This document shows positions 53,928 to 54,635 of a stretch of DNA of 54,635 bases, piece by piece. Every line of letters starts with the position of its first letter. Position 1 is the stretch's first letter. The position numbers and the translations under genes are program-made. This DNA comes from an uncultured Balneola sp. (GTDB lineage Bacteria; Bacteroidota; Rhodothermia; Balneolales; Balneolaceae), in NCBI GenBank assembly GCA_902529115.1, contig CABZVB010000012.1:1-54635 (forward strand), in the 5' to 3' direction. Under the pieces are notes generated by a model, which worked only from the letters and a program-made list of their open reading frames with translations, made no database searches and was not told the origin of the DNA.

Positions 53928-54635
53928 CCAGATTCACGATCCGCTTAGGAACAAATATTTCTTTCACCAAACGGTTACCTTCTAAATAGCCCTGAATTTT
54001 TTCATTGGCTTTAGCTTGCTCAAGTACGTATTGCTTGTCCATCGCTCGCTCAGTTGAAACAAATAGTTCTGCGCGAACCTTACCATTAATCTGGATGGGA
54101 TACATTATTTCGTTATCAACCAACCATTGTTCGTCAAAGACGGGCCAATGTTGGTAAGCTATACTTTCTTGATGGCCTAGTTTTACCCATAATTCCTCGC
54201 TAATATGAGGAGCAAAAGGAGACAATATTTGCACAAAATTTTGAGCCAAAGCTTTAGGCATCTGACTCCAGGTATTGGCTTCGTTAACAAAAATCATTAA
54301 TGCAGATATGGCTGTATTAAAACGCATTGCCTCAATATCTTCGCTCACCTTTTTAATTACTGTATGAAGCACTTTAAGCTGTTCTTTATTAGGTTCTATC
54401 TCATAAATCGTGGATTTTAGTTCGCCACTCTCCTCATTAACCAAGAGTCTCCAAGCTCGATGCAAGAATCTGTTTACCCCGTCCACCCCTTTGGTACTCC
54501 AAGGTTTAACCTGTTCTAAAGGCCCCATAAACATTTCATATAAGCGTAGTGAATCCGCACCGAATTCCTCAATAATATGATCAGGATTTATAACGTTACC
54601 ACGGCTCTTCGACATTTTATGTGCCCTAGCTTCTA
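53911..54635 (-). CDS. leuS: leucyl-tRNA synthetase, C-terminal part (5' end outside window)
   Basis: The minus-strand frame is open to the window edge and reads EARAHKMSKSRGNVINPDHII, so the KMSKS ATP-binding loop is at the edge and the catalytic N terminus and editing domain lie beyond it. About 240 residues remain. YGADSLRLYEMFMGPLEQVKPW appears as FGADSLRLYEMFMGPLEQ, the LeuS-specific continuation. The anticodon-binding helical bundle follows (FAPHISEELWVKLGH, YPIQINGKVRAEL), ending in the small C-terminal domain with VKEIFVPKRIVNLVIAPR. The Met of KMSKS is not a start. The stop overlaps the citrate synthase 3' end by 17 bp. Confidence 0.96.
   Translation of the reverse strand, partial: EARAHKMSKSRGNVINPDHIIEEFGADSLRLYEMFMGPLEQVKPWSTKGVDGVNRFLHRAWRLLVNEESGELKSTIYEIEPNKEQLKVLHTVIKKVSEDIEAMRFNTAISALMIFVNEANTWSQMPKALAQNFVQILSPFAPHISEELWVKLGHQESIAYQHWPVFDEQWLVDNEIMYPIQINGKVRAELFVSTERAMDKQYVLEQAKANEKIQGYLEGNRLVKEIFVPKRIVNLVIAPR

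Noticed and set aside
1-54635. CRISPR arrays, tRNA/rRNA genes, insertion sequences, toxin-antitoxin or phage genes
   Set aside because: No regularly spaced repeats, cloverleaf-like segments, transposase motifs or phage proteins were found on reading both strands; very short elements could still be missed without a search tool.

Overview
This window is a gene-dense, AT-rich chromosome segment, probably from an aerobic marine-type member of the Balneolota/Rhodothermia branch of the Bacteroidota-related phyla. The placement is inferred. It rests on the absence of visible Shine-Dalgarno sequences, a type IX secretion sorting tail with a YPNPFNPTT-type start, TonB-dependent receptors, class II B12-dependent ribonucleotide reductase, DUF4212-coupled sodium:solute symport, and Ccm-type cytochrome c maturation. 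No phage, insertion sequence, CRISPR array, rRNA or tRNA gene was seen.

Layout. (1) 1-8021: an almost uninterrupted plus-strand heme operon, hemY(partial)-hemA-hemC-hemD-hemE-hemF-hemB-hemL. It covers the C5 route from glutamyl-tRNA to protoporphyrin IX and uses the oxygen-dependent enzymes HemF and HemY. (2) 8432-15299: an AT-richer island that looks like an iron-acquisition locus. A DCC-type thiol protein is divergent from DUF4856 lipoprotein - imelysin-like lipoprotein - HTTM (vitamin-K carboxylase-like) membrane protein - FecA-like TonB receptor, with a long inverted repeat in the shared promoter region. (3) 15344-24167, minus strand: arsC/spx-like, DUF3108, dut, an MFS exporter, ccmC-ccmD-ccmE-ccmF, a DUF5683-like protein and truA. 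(4) 24246-33252, plus strand: lipoprotein, small protein, biotin carrier, murA, then rng, hslVU and an S41 protease. (5) 33272-43833, minus strand: SSS symporter with DUF4212 subunit, nrdJ, a DnaA-box-containing AT-rich gap, a T9SS-tailed beta-propeller protein and a BtuB-like receptor under a clear cobalamin riboswitch. (6) 44338-54635: acyl-ACP thioesterase, DAACS symporter, DUF92, DUF3098, maf, a TPR protein, a secreted amidotransferase-like protein, mazG, citrate synthase and the C-terminal end of leuS.

How the parts fit. Region 2 would supply iron, region 1 makes heme, and the Ccm genes load heme onto cytochromes. A B12-dependent NrdJ sits next to a riboswitch-controlled B12 receptor and its likely surface partner, so deoxynucleotide synthesis is tied to cobalamin uptake. 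The strongest candidates for under-described biology are: the HTTM/DCC/imelysin iron locus with its dyad operator; the BtuG-like propeller that carries a T9SS tail instead of a lipid anchor; and the DnaA-box cluster upstream of nrdJ, which is either a replication origin or a DnaA-controlled promoter.
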